Part shown: positions 7,131-15,174 of the stretch, piece by piece | How the letters are laid out: every line of letters starts with the position of its first letter | Position numbering within the stretch: position 1 is the first letter of the stretch | Assembly (NCBI RefSeq): GCF_000955955.1 | Contig: NZ_JYJG01000193.1 | Location: 1 to 21,413 of the forward strand | Direction: 5' to 3' | Origin: Lentzea aerocolonigenes | Lineage (GTDB): Bacteria > Actinomycetota > Actinomycetes > Mycobacteriales > Pseudonocardiaceae | DNA: 21,413 nt | Translations under genes and position numbers: made by a program | The notes under the pieces: generated by a model | The model's database searches: none | What the model saw: only the letters and a program-made list of their open reading frames with translations | Told to the model about the DNA's origin: nothing

Positions 7131-7739
7131 TCAGCTGAAGTCGAGGTCGCCGGAGCGGGTCCGCTTCAGCTCGAAGAAGTACGGGTAGCCGGCCAGCAAC
7201 CGGGCACCGTCGAAGATCGTGCCCGCCTCCTCGCCCCGCGGGATCTTCGTCAGCACCGGGCCGAAGAACGCGACACCGTCGATGTGGATCGTGGGCGTGC
7301 CGACGTCCATGCCGACCGGGTCCATGCCGCGGTGGTGGCTCTTCTTGAGCTCCTCGTCGAACTCGGTCGAGTGCGCGGCGTCCGCCAGCTCGGCCGGCAG
7401 CTCGGCGTCGGCCAGGGCCAGCTTGATGATCTCGTCGAAGTCCTTGTTGCCCTCGTTGTGGATGCGCGTGCCCATCGCCGTGTACAGCCGCGGCAGCACC
7501 TCGTTGCCGAACTTCTGCTCGGCGGCGATGGCGACCCGGACCGGGCCCCAGCCCTTGGTCATGAGCTCCACGTACTGCTCGGGGAGGTCACGCCCCTCGT
7601 TCAGCACGGAAAGACTCATCACGTGGAAGCTGAGGTCGATGTCGCGGACCTTCTCCACCTCCAGGATCCACCGCGAGGTGATCCAGGCGAACGGACAAAG
7701 AGGGTCGAAGTAGAAGTCGACCTTCGCCTTGTCGGCCAT
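7131..7739 (-). CDS. Rv2466c-type DsbA-fold oxidoreductase with CPFA active site
   Basis: A 202-residue thioredoxin/DsbA-fold protein very similar to M. tuberculosis Rv2466c, a mycothiol-dependent reductase that activates certain nitro prodrugs. Shared blocks recalled from Rv2466c include [77 protein letters not shown] and FELKRTR. The active site differs: Rv2466c has Cys-Pro-Trp-Cys, this protein Cys15-Pro-Phe-Ala18, so the resolving cysteine is lost while the nucleophilic one remains. It would have to work by a monothiol mechanism, perhaps with mycothiol as the resolving thiol (inference). The cis-proline loop GTPT is intact. The ATG at 7739 has GAAGGGG six bases upstream. It is divergent from pepN, as in M. 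tuberculosis. Confidence 0.95.
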   Translation of the reverse strand: MADKAKVDFYFDPLCPFAWITSRWILEVEKVRDIDLSFHVMSLSVLNEGRDLPEQYVELMTKGWGPVRVAIAAEQKFGNEVLPRLYTAMGTRIHNEGNKDFDEIIKLALADAELPAELADAAHSTEFDEELKKSHHRGMDPVGMDVGTPTIHIDGVAFFGPVLTKIPRGEEAGTIFDGARLLAGYPYFFELKRTRSGDLDFS

Positions 7740-7912
7740 GCGTGCCCCTTCAGTCGCGTTCTGTCGCGTTGGGTGCGGTTATCGCCCCATCAGCCCAACC
7801 AGATCACCCTGTCATCTCTTCCCGTACGCCGGTTCCGTGATTGGATGCGGGAGTCATAACCATTCCCGACGACGTCAGCGCGTAACCACACGCGCGGCAG
7901 ACGAGGTGAACA
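7740..7912. other. Divergent intergenic region between the Rv2466c-type gene and pepN
   Basis: These 173 bases must carry the promoters of both divergent genes. I see a GAAGGGG ribosome site for the leftward gene and GAGGTGAAC before the pepN GTG. GTTGGG and CCCAAC near 7768-7800 could pair loosely. No clear -35/-10 pair and no further gene was found. Confidence 0.4.
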
Positions 7913-10474
<2,562 letters not shown>

Positions 10475-10486
10475 GTTGGTGCTTTG

Positions 10487-10522
10487 AAAGCCCCGCAATG
10501 CGTTCGCGCGTTGCGGGGCTTT
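10487..10522 (+). terminator. Intrinsic terminator after pepN
   Basis: AAAGCCCCGCAA and TTGCGGGGCTTT are perfect 12-base inverted arms with a 12-base loop, beginning 12 bases after the pepN stop. The right arm ends in TTT and continues TCG, so the U-tract is short, as is common in actinomycetes. It insulates pepN from the downstream small ORF and acetyltransferase genes. Confidence 0.9.
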
Positions 10523-10553
10523 CGCATAGCGTCAGGAGGACTGGGGAGGTGCG

Positions 10554-10706
10554 GTGCGGTACGAGATCGTGCACTGGTACGAGAACGGCGACCCGCTTCT
10601 GGTCGAGTGCGAACACGTGGTGCTGCTGGATCGCCATGGCCGGGCGGGCCGCGTGCACCTCGCGATGAGCGAGGCATTGCTCGGCCCTGGCCACTACGTC
10701 GTCTAG
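10554..10706 (+). CDS. Small hypothetical protein (50 residues)
   Basis: A 50-residue ORF beginning MRYEIVHWYENGDPLLVEC and ending GPGHYVV. I do not recognise it. Support for coding: GGGGAGG lies four bases before the GTG, an additional AGGAGGA lies farther upstream, and nearly all third codon positions are G or C. It occupies the otherwise unexplained gap between the pepN terminator and the acetyltransferase pair, and ends just before the next gene, so the three probably form one transcription unit. Residue content is mixed (aromatic, acidic, His-rich), with no signal peptide or membrane segment. It looks like a small cytoplasmic beta-rich domain, but that is only inference. One internal Cys is present. 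Confidence 0.6.
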   Translation: MRYEIVHWYENGDPLLVECEHVVLLDRHGRAGRVHLAMSEALLGPGHYVV

Positions 10707-10737
10707 TTTGGACGGGGTGAAGGAGCTGGATCGCCGG

Positions 10738-11319
10738 ATGGCTCTCGGCGCACTCGTGAACCGCTGGATCACCGGCTGGACCAAGATCGCGGGCCTGGTC
10801 CGCGAACCGCGGGCACGGCGTGTGCTGACCGACGAAGGTGAGACGTCCTGGCACGCGACGCAGATGGAGAAAGGTGACTGGATCACCGTGCCGACGAACG
10901 CGCCGGAGCAGGTGACCGCGATTCTCACCGGTGTCGGTCTGAAGGTTCGGCCGCGGGAGACGTTCATGCGCCGCCTGCTCACGAATCACCCCGCACCTGA
11001 AGCACCCGACGGCTACACGGTCGAGGTGACGCGTGAGGACGTCGTGATCGAGGTCCGGGTGCTGCGCGACGGCGCCGAGGCAGCCAGCGGGCTGATCGCG
11101 GTGGTCGGTGAAGACGCTGTGCCACACGGCATCGCGACGACGCCCGGGCACCGGCGGCGCGGACTCGCCAGTGTGGTGATGGGTGTGCTCGCCCGGGAAG
11201 CCGTGGCAGCCGGCGCCACGACAGGTCTGCTGTTCGCGTCGGAGGATGGTCTGCCGGTGTACCGCACGCTCGGCTGGGAAGCCGTTTCCGACGTGGTGAT
11301 CGCGGAGGGGAAGTCATGA
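10738..11319 (+). CDS. GNAT-family acetyltransferase, first tandem copy
   Basis: A protein of 193 residues with a C-terminal GNAT acetyl-CoA-binding domain: GHRRRGLASVVMGVLAREAVAAGA is the pyrophosphate loop and following helix, and LPVYRTLGWEAVSD is the typical closing strand (YxxLGF/W type). The N-terminal half resembles that of the adjacent gene but no known domain. The start is uncertain. ATG at 10738 gives MALGALVNRW, which aligns with MIGELVERW of the neighbouring paralogue, and AAGGAG lies 12 bases upstream. In-frame GTG at 10717 or TTG at 10708 are alternatives that would abut the preceding small ORF. The stop overlaps the next ATG as ATGA, indicating coupling. Substrate unknown. Confidence 0.85.
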   Translation: MALGALVNRWITGWTKIAGLVREPRARRVLTDEGETSWHATQMEKGDWITVPTNAPEQVTAILTGVGLKVRPRETFMRRLLTNHPAPEAPDGYTVEVTREDVVIEVRVLRDGAEAASGLIAVVGEDAVPHGIATTPGHRRRGLASVVMGVLAREAVAAGATTGLLFASEDGLPVYRTLGWEAVSDVVIAEGKS

Positions 11320-11954
11320 TCGGTGAACTGGTGGAGCGCTGGCACCGCGGCTGGATCAAGGCCGACGGGCTGACGTCCGAGTACCGCGACGGGTACCTGG
11401 TCGTCGACGTGAACCGGTCGCGCCGCAAGTACGAGTGGATCGCCACCGACGACGCGGAAGCCGGTGCCATGGCTCGAATCGTGGCAGCCACGACCGAACC
11501 GAGCTGGCTGAGCATTCCGACCGGCGAGCCGGAGAAGGTCGTCGCGGAGATCGAGGCGGCCGGACTTGTCGTGGCCCGGCCGGACGAGACGTTCATGCGG
11601 TGCGTGCTCGCCGATCACCCGCAGTTCGACGTGCCCGCGGGCTACGCCGTGGAGGTGCGACGGACCCCGGTCATCGGGGTGCGGATCCTCCAGGACGGCG
11701 AGGAAGCGGCGAGCGGGCTGATGGCCGTGGTGGGTGAAGACGCTGTGGCACACCGCATCGGCACCGGGGACGCCCATCGGCGACGCGGGCTGGGCAGCGT
11801 CGTGATGGGCGTGCTGGCGCGCGAGGCGGTGAAGGACGGGGCGAAGACCGGGTTGCTGTTCTCGTCGACCGAAGGCGTGCACCTGTACCGCAAGCTCGGC
11901 TGGGAGAAGATCTCCGACCTCGTGGTGGCGCGCAACGACGTCACGTCAGATTGA
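11316..11954 (+). CDS. GNAT-family acetyltransferase, second tandem copy
   Basis: A 212-residue paralogue of the gene just before it. Shared blocks include RPxETFMR, AASGLxAVVGEDAV, RRRGLxSVVMGVLAREAV, TGLLFxS and LGWE. The acetyl-CoA loop is HRRRGLGS. It differs most in residues 20-70, where this copy has a longer Arg/Lys-rich insert (NRSRRKYEW) that may reflect a different substrate. The ATG at 11316 has GGAGGGG upstream and overlaps the previous stop by four bases. Its 3' end overlaps the convergent Tdi1-like gene by 14 bases. The pair clearly arose by tandem duplication; the acceptor substrate of either copy is unknown. Confidence 0.9.
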   Translation: MIGELVERWHRGWIKADGLTSEYRDGYLVVDVNRSRRKYEWIATDDAEAGAMARIVAATTEPSWLSIPTGEPEKVVAEIEAAGLVVARPDETFMRCVLADHPQFDVPAGYAVEVRRTPVIGVRILQDGEEAASGLMAVVGEDAVAHRIGTGDAHRRRGLGSVVMGVLAREAVKDGAKTGLLFSSTEGVHLYRKLGWEKISDLVVARNDVTSD

Positions 11955-12393
11955 TGCCCGTGATCGGCGTGCCCGGTGGCAAGTCCTTGACCTGCAACCA
12001 GATCTGGCCGTGGATCGACCAGTACACCTCGAGGTTCACGGCCTCCAGGTTCTCCACGGAGTCCGCGCCGCCCAGGAACAACGGCGTCCGGTAGCCGACG
12101 CACTGGCCCTCGCCCAGCGACATCGGGTTGCGGGCCTGCCACTCGGCGAACAGGTCCGTGCGCAGCAGCTCGTCCGGTGCGGCGGCGAGAGCCTCTTCCA
12201 GCGTCGGGTAGTCGTACCCGAGCGCCTCGGCCGTGCCGGGATCGAACACCACCACCATGCCGTTCGTCTCGAGGTACTGCCGGCCCATCCAATCCACGGC
12301 CGTGAAGGACACTTCCTCCAGGTCCGGGAACATTTCGCGGACCATTCGCAGCGCGGACACCGCGGACGTGCGGTCGTGCTTGCGCAAACTCAT
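11941..12393 (-). CDS. Tdi1/DUF1851-type immunity-like protein
   Basis: A 150-residue cytoplasmic protein whose C-terminal half (CVGYRTPLFLGGADSVENL, then EVYWSIHGQI and LPPGTPI) looks like the DUF1851/T6SS immunity Tdi1 C-terminal domain, as I recall that family. The N-terminal part contains FDPGTAEALGYDYPTLEEAL. Members outside type VI secretion bacteria are usually annotated as immunity-like or hypothetical. No toxin or secretion gene is adjacent, so it would be an orphan. ATG at 12393 follows a G-rich stretch. It is the last gene of a leftward series, separated from the DUF5130 gene by a terminator, and its 3' end overlaps the convergent acetyltransferase by 14 bases. The family call is moderately sure; function is not known here. 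Confidence 0.75.
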   Translation of the reverse strand: MSLRKHDRTSAVSALRMVREMFPDLEEVSFTAVDWMGRQYLETNGMVVVFDPGTAEALGYDYPTLEEALAAAPDELLRTDLFAEWQARNPMSLGEGQCVGYRTPLFLGGADSVENLEAVNLEVYWSIHGQIWLQVKDLPPGTPITGINLT

Positions 12394-12415
12394 CGAAAAC
12401 CCCCAGAAAACACGC

Positions 12416-12443
12416 AGGCCCCCGGCTGCGAAACCGGGGGCCT
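12416..12443 (-). terminator. Intrinsic terminator downstream of the DUF5130 gene
   Basis: AGGCCCCCGG and CCGGGGGCCT form a perfect 10-base stem with an 8-base loop, 14 bases beyond the stop of the leftward DUF5130 gene. Read on the minus strand the stem is followed shortly by TTTT (GCGTGTTTTC). It separates that operon from the Tdi1-like gene, which must then have its own promoter or depend on read-through. Confidence 0.85.
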
Positions 12444-12457
12444 GGCGGAGAAGAACT

Positions 12458-12931
12458 TCAGGAACGGTTGCCCGCCTGGTCGGTCAGCATGCGCAGGCCC
12501 GACACGAGGCCGCCCGCGAGGTCGCCCTCCTTGAAGGACGCCACCATGCTCATCACCGCAAGCTTGGCGCCGCGGTCGGCGAGGCGGCGGTGCGACTCCT
12601 CGCCCGTCACGATCTCGACGACGCGCTCACCCGGCGACACGGCCAGCAGCACGTGGTGCGCCGGGCGGTCGGTGGAGGCGTGCAGCTCCTCGGCGCGCTC
12701 GCGCGAGGAAGAGCCCAGCTCCCCCAGGTACACGCTGAAGTCGAGGCCGGTGGTGCGGCTGGAGAGCGTCAGCGCCTCGTCCAGCTGCGCGAGCTGGGTC
12801 GGCGTGAACGGCAGTTCCGGCGCGTGCGGCTCGTACATCTTGGCGGCGGAGACACGGCCGCTGTTCGTCACGACCGCGCCCACGGGCAACGTCGACGGGT
12901 CGACGGCCTCGATGGCCTTACCAGCTGCCAC
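12458..12931 (-). CDS. DUF5130 (TPM-like) protein
   Basis: A 157-residue protein of the actinobacterial DUF5130 family, with a TPM/Psb32-like fold inferred from the arrangement GLDFSVYLGEL, HHVLLAVSPGERVVEIVTG and RRLADRGAKLAV. The equivalent in M. tuberculosis is, from memory, Rv2468c, also near pepN. No signal peptide or membrane segment is seen in this gene, but the co-transcribed gene just upstream encodes a small membrane protein and the two may work together at the membrane (inference). GTG at 12931 is preceded by AAGGGAGG on the minus strand, an excellent ribosome site embedded in the end of the upstream gene, with which it overlaps by 14 bases. Biochemical function is unknown. Confidence 0.88.
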   Translation of the reverse strand: MAAGKAIEAVDPSTLPVGAVVTNSGRVSAAKMYEPHAPELPFTPTQLAQLDEALTLSSRTTGLDFSVYLGELGSSSRERAEELHASTDRPAHHVLLAVSPGERVVEIVTGEESHRRLADRGAKLAVMSMVASFKEGDLAGGLVSGLRMLTDQAGNRS

Positions 12932-13163
12932 GAGCGCCTCCCTTGGCCGTCGAGCCCGAGACAGCGGGCTCGGTGGTGCTGTGGTGGTCCACGCTCAACC
13001 CTGCCGGGTTCGCGCTCCACCACACCGGGGCGTAGCCCCACTCCTGGCCGGGCCGGTACCGGGGAATCCGGGTGGCCTTTGGCCTCACCGTCAACAGCGC
13101 GATCACGCCGTACAGAGCCAGCGGGATCAGCGCGAAGACGAGGACGGTCTCCACGATGGTCAC
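12918..13163 (-). CDS. Small single-pass membrane protein
   Basis: An 81-residue protein beginning MTIVETVLVFALIPLALYG, with one clear N-terminal transmembrane segment (about residues 4-26). It continues into a short cytoplasmic or extracytoplasmic tail containing RYRPGQEWGYAPVWWSANP and a Ser/Thr/Gly-rich end. GTG at 13163 is the start that places the hydrophobic segment at the N-terminus; the longer open frame upstream is the shadow of the MFS gene. It overlaps the DUF5130 gene by 14 bases and lies 20 bases after the MFS gene, so the three probably form an operon. Small proteins of this type beside DUF5130 genes occur in mycobacteria (recalled as Rv2468A, not certain). Function unknown. Confidence 0.85.
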   Translation of the reverse strand: MTIVETVLVFALIPLALYGVIALLTVRPKATRIPRYRPGQEWGYAPVWWSANPAGLSVDHHSTTEPAVSGSTAKGGARGSW

Positions 13164-13183
13164 GGCGGGTACGGTAGCCGAAC

Positions 13184-14386
13184 TCACGCGCGCGTGAGAG
13201 GCCGGGCCAGCAAGATCGAGGTCAATCCCACGATCGTGCCCGCCACGACGTACACGGTGCCCAGCGACGTCGCCGCCGCCAGTGGTCCGGCGAGGCCTGC
13301 GCCCAGTGGCGACAGACCCCACGCGAGCACCCGATAAGCGCTGGTCACACGGCCCATCATCGGGCCGGGCGTGAGGCGCTGGCGACGGGTCGCGGACAGC
13401 ACGTTCCACCCTGCGGACGCCACGCCGAACAGCACGCACGCGATCACCGCGACCACCAGCCACGGCACCAGCCCGAACAACGCGAACGCCGCGCCCAGCA
13501 ACGCGAGGAAACCGACCATCACCCGCCCCGGACCCCACCGCGACGCGAGCCGCGGGGACGACCACGCGCCTAGCAGAGCGCCGGCCGCCATGCACACGAC
13601 AAGGCCGGGAACCACCGGTTCGGCGAGGCCGAGCACCTGGATGGAGTAGAGGGCCAGCATGGCGTTGATCGCGGCCGCACAGACAGCTGTGATTGCCACG
13701 GCAACTACCAGTGACCGCAGGCCAGGGGTCCGCACGAGGAACCGCGCGCCCTCGACGAGCTGCCCGCCAAGATCGCCCCCAGCACGTTCGGGAGCCACGT
13801 CTGGCACGCGGGACACCAGCACCGCCGCGGCCACGAACGACGTCGCGTCCAGCGCGAAACAGGCCGCCGGTGCCCACCAGAACAGCACCGCGGCCGCCAG
13901 CGGTCCGGCGAGGTCCATGCCGACCGTCTCGACCGTCACGAACCTGCCGTTGGCCGCCTCCAGCTCGTCCGGCCCCGCCAGCTCGACCAGCAGCACCTGG
14001 GACGCCGAGTCCGCGAATGTCTCAGCCGAGGTCAGTACAAAAGCCGTGGCGCACAAGACGACGACCGTCGCATGTCCGGTGTGGACCGCCAGAGCGAGCA
14101 GTCCGGTCACCCCGGCGCGCAGCCAATGTGCCACCACGACAACGGTTCGCGGCCTCCAGCGGTCCACGAACGCGCCGGCCGGCAGCGCGATGAGCAACCA
14201 CGGCAGCGTGGTGGCGACGGCCACCGCGGACACCGCGAGCGGGCTGCGGGTGCTCGCGGCCGTGAACAACGGCAACGCGACGACGCGCACGCCGTCCCCG
14301 ACGAGCGACACCGCCCATGCCGCGGTGAGCGCCCGGAAACCGCGTCCGTGCAGGCCTTTCGCGGTATGACGCACGTCACGTTCCAT
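13184..14386 (-). CDS. MFS transporter (EntS/macrolide-exporter-like)
   Basis: A 400-residue inner-membrane transporter of the major facilitator superfamily with about 12 hydrophobic segments. The loop between segments 2 and 3 reads GAFVDRWRPRTV, the family motif A region, with the equivalent SSPRLASRWGPGRVM in the second half. The FADSASQVLLVELAGPDELEAANG segment (about residues 124-147) is typical of the EntS-like/DHA3 drug or siderophore efflux group. The start at 14386 has no Shine-Dalgarno. TAGCGT lies eight bases upstream on the minus strand, so leaderless transcription is possible, and an inverted repeat overlaps it. It is divergent from the tandem-repeat protein gene, sharing a 207-base intergenic region. 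The substrate is not deducible. Confidence 0.93.
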   Translation of the reverse strand: MERDVRHTAKGLHGRGFRALTAAWAVSLVGDGVRVVALPLFTAASTRSPLAVSAVAVATTLPWLLIALPAGAFVDRWRPRTVVVVAHWLRAGVTGLLALAVHTGHATVVVLCATAFVLTSAETFADSASQVLLVELAGPDELEAANGRFVTVETVGMDLAGPLAAAVLFWWAPAACFALDATSFVAAAVLVSRVPDVAPERAGGDLGGQLVEGARFLVRTPGLRSLVVAVAITAVCAAAINAMLALYSIQVLGLAEPVVPGLVVCMAAGALLGAWSSPRLASRWGPGRVMVGFLALLGAAFALFGLVPWLVVAVIACVLFGVASAGWNVLSATRRQRLTPGPMMGRVTSAYRVLAWGLSPLGAGLAGPLAAATSLGTVYVVAGTIVGLTSILLARPLTRA

Positions 14387-14394
14387 CAGTTTGA

Positions 14395-14408
14395 ACGCTA
14401 CAGAGCGT
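14395..14408. promoter_or_regulatory. Inverted repeat ACGCT-N4-AGCGT at the MFS promoter
   Basis: ACGCT and AGCGT are perfect 5-base arms around four bases, nine bases upstream of the MFS ATG. Read on the minus strand the site contains TAGCGT, a plausible -10 element (TANNNT) eight bases before the ATG. A repressor bound here would cover the promoter of the transporter. No regulator gene is nearby. Tentative. Confidence 0.3.
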
Positions 14409-14460
14409 GTCCATACCGGCCAGTAAGGGCAATGAGTGCTCTCGTGCGGCGCAGCGGTTA

Positions 14461-14499
14461 CACCCGGTCAGGCCTCACCCGGTCGGATGCGAACGGGTG
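14461..14499. repeat. CACCCGGTC direct repeats with inverted CGGGTG
   Basis: CACCCGGTC occurs at 14461-14469 and 14476-14484, a spacing of 15 bases, followed by CGGGTG (14494-14499), the inverse of CACCCG. The cluster lies 95-133 bases upstream of the repeat-protein gene and just upstream of its candidate promoter. It could be a binding array for an activator. The repeats are seen; the role is inferred. Confidence 0.4.
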
Positions 14500-14512
14500 C
14501 CGGTTTGGGGTC

Positions 14513-14541
14513 TTGTTCCCGGAACACCCACCTCTTAGCTT
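14513..14541 (+). promoter_or_regulatory. Candidate promoter with overlapping palindrome for the repeat-protein gene
   Basis: TTGTTC (14513-14518), 17 bases, TAGCTT (14536-14541) fits a sigma-70-type promoter with a transcription start near 14548. The 13-base palindrome TGTTCCCGGAACA (14514-14526) overlaps the -35 element exactly, as an operator would. Core matches are modest (three of six at each element), so this is a candidate only. Confidence 0.4.
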
Positions 14542-14549
14542 TTCACCTA

Positions 14550-14570
14550 TACGGCTCTTGCGCAGCCGTA
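14550..14570 (+). promoter_or_regulatory. 5' leader hairpin before the repeat-protein gene
   Basis: TACGGCT (14550-14556) and AGCCGTA (14564-14570) form a perfect 7-base stem with a 7-base loop. It ends 11 bases before the Shine-Dalgarno GGAGG at 14582. It would sit at the very 5' end of the message if the promoter above is right, where it could stabilise the RNA, or it could be a protein operator. Confidence 0.4.
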
Positions 14571-14593
14571 CCGAGCGTCCTGGAGGACACAAA

Positions 14594-15157
14594 ATGTTGA
14601 ACACGACCCGCCCCCAGGCCCTGTCCATCACTCTTCCGAGCTACAAGGACGATTCAGTGCGTATTACGGCAAGTGACTCCGTTCGCATCACGGCGCGTGA
14701 CTCCGTTCGGATCACTGCGGTCGATTCGGTGCGCATCACTGCCGCGGACTCGGTGCGCATCACGATGGCAGACTCGGTTCGCATCACGGCGAGCGATTCG
14801 GTCAGGATCACCATGTCCGATTCGGTGCGCATCACCGCCCGTGAGGACTCCGTTCGCATCACCGCCCAGCAGGATTCCGTCAGGATCACGGCGCGTGAGG
14901 ACTCGGTCCGGATCACGATGGACGACTCGGTCCGGATCACGGCTCACGACGACTCCGTACGCATCACCGCCGAGGACGACAGCGTCCGCATCACCATGGA
15001 CGACTCCGTGCGCATCACGGCCCACGACGACAGCGTCCGCATCACCGCGCACGACGACTCGGTCCGCATCACGATGGACGACTCCGTGCGGATCACCGCG
15101 CACGACGACAGCGTCCGCATCACGGCTCGCCAGGACGACTTCTCCCTCGCGGCCTGA
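14594..15157 (+). CDS. Tandem-repeat protein of 19 DSVRIT units (unrecognised family)
   Basis: A 187-residue protein I do not recognise. A 19-residue head (MLNTTRPQALSITLPSYKD) is followed by 19 tandem units of 8 or 9 residues, each starting with invariant Asp-Ser-Val-Arg-Ile-Thr, then Ala (14 units) or Met (units 5, 7, 11, 14, 17), then one or two variable, mostly charged residues. The tail is DDFSLAA. It has no Cys, Trp, signal peptide or membrane segment. GGAGG lies seven bases before the ATG. The pattern of alternating Val/Ile/Ala with Ser/Arg/Thr between Asp-rich turns suggests stacked short beta strands, as in a beta-solenoid or an ordered fibre (inference). A multi-core peptide precursor is another possibility, but no modification gene is adjacent. 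It is divergent from the MFS gene and convergent with the HNH gene. Confidence 0.93.
   Translation: MLNTTRPQALSITLPSYKDDSVRITASDSVRITARDSVRITAVDSVRITAADSVRITMADSVRITASDSVRITMSDSVRITAREDSVRITAQQDSVRITAREDSVRITMDDSVRITAHDDSVRITAEDDSVRITMDDSVRITAHDDSVRITAHDDSVRITMDDSVRITAHDDSVRITARQDDFSLAA
14651..15133 (+). repeat. In-frame array of 19 degenerate 24/27-bp repeats
   Basis: Unit lengths in codons are 8 (units 1-7), 9 (8-10), then 8-9-9 three times (11-19). The last nine units (14900-15133) thus form three blocks of 78 bp, each starting with a Met-containing unit. The encoded six-residue core is identical in all copies while codons differ: Ser uses TCA once, TCC seven times, TCG eight times and AGC three times; Val uses all four codons; Arg uses CGT, CGC, CGG and AGG. 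The DNA repeats are therefore much less alike than the peptide repeats. Confidence 0.97.
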
Positions 15158-15174
15158 CCCCACCCGAAGGCAGA

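Noticed and set aside
14641..14940. Minus-strand open frame of 99 residues rich in Arg-Thr-Glu-Ser opposite the repeat gene
   Set aside because: It is the antisense mirror of the tandem repeats. The plus strand has the ribosome site, and the synonymous codon variation shows selection on the plus-strand peptide.
14651..15133. CRISPR-like array because of regular short repeats
   Set aside because: The units are contiguous, without spacers, in frame and degenerate at DNA level; no cas gene is present.
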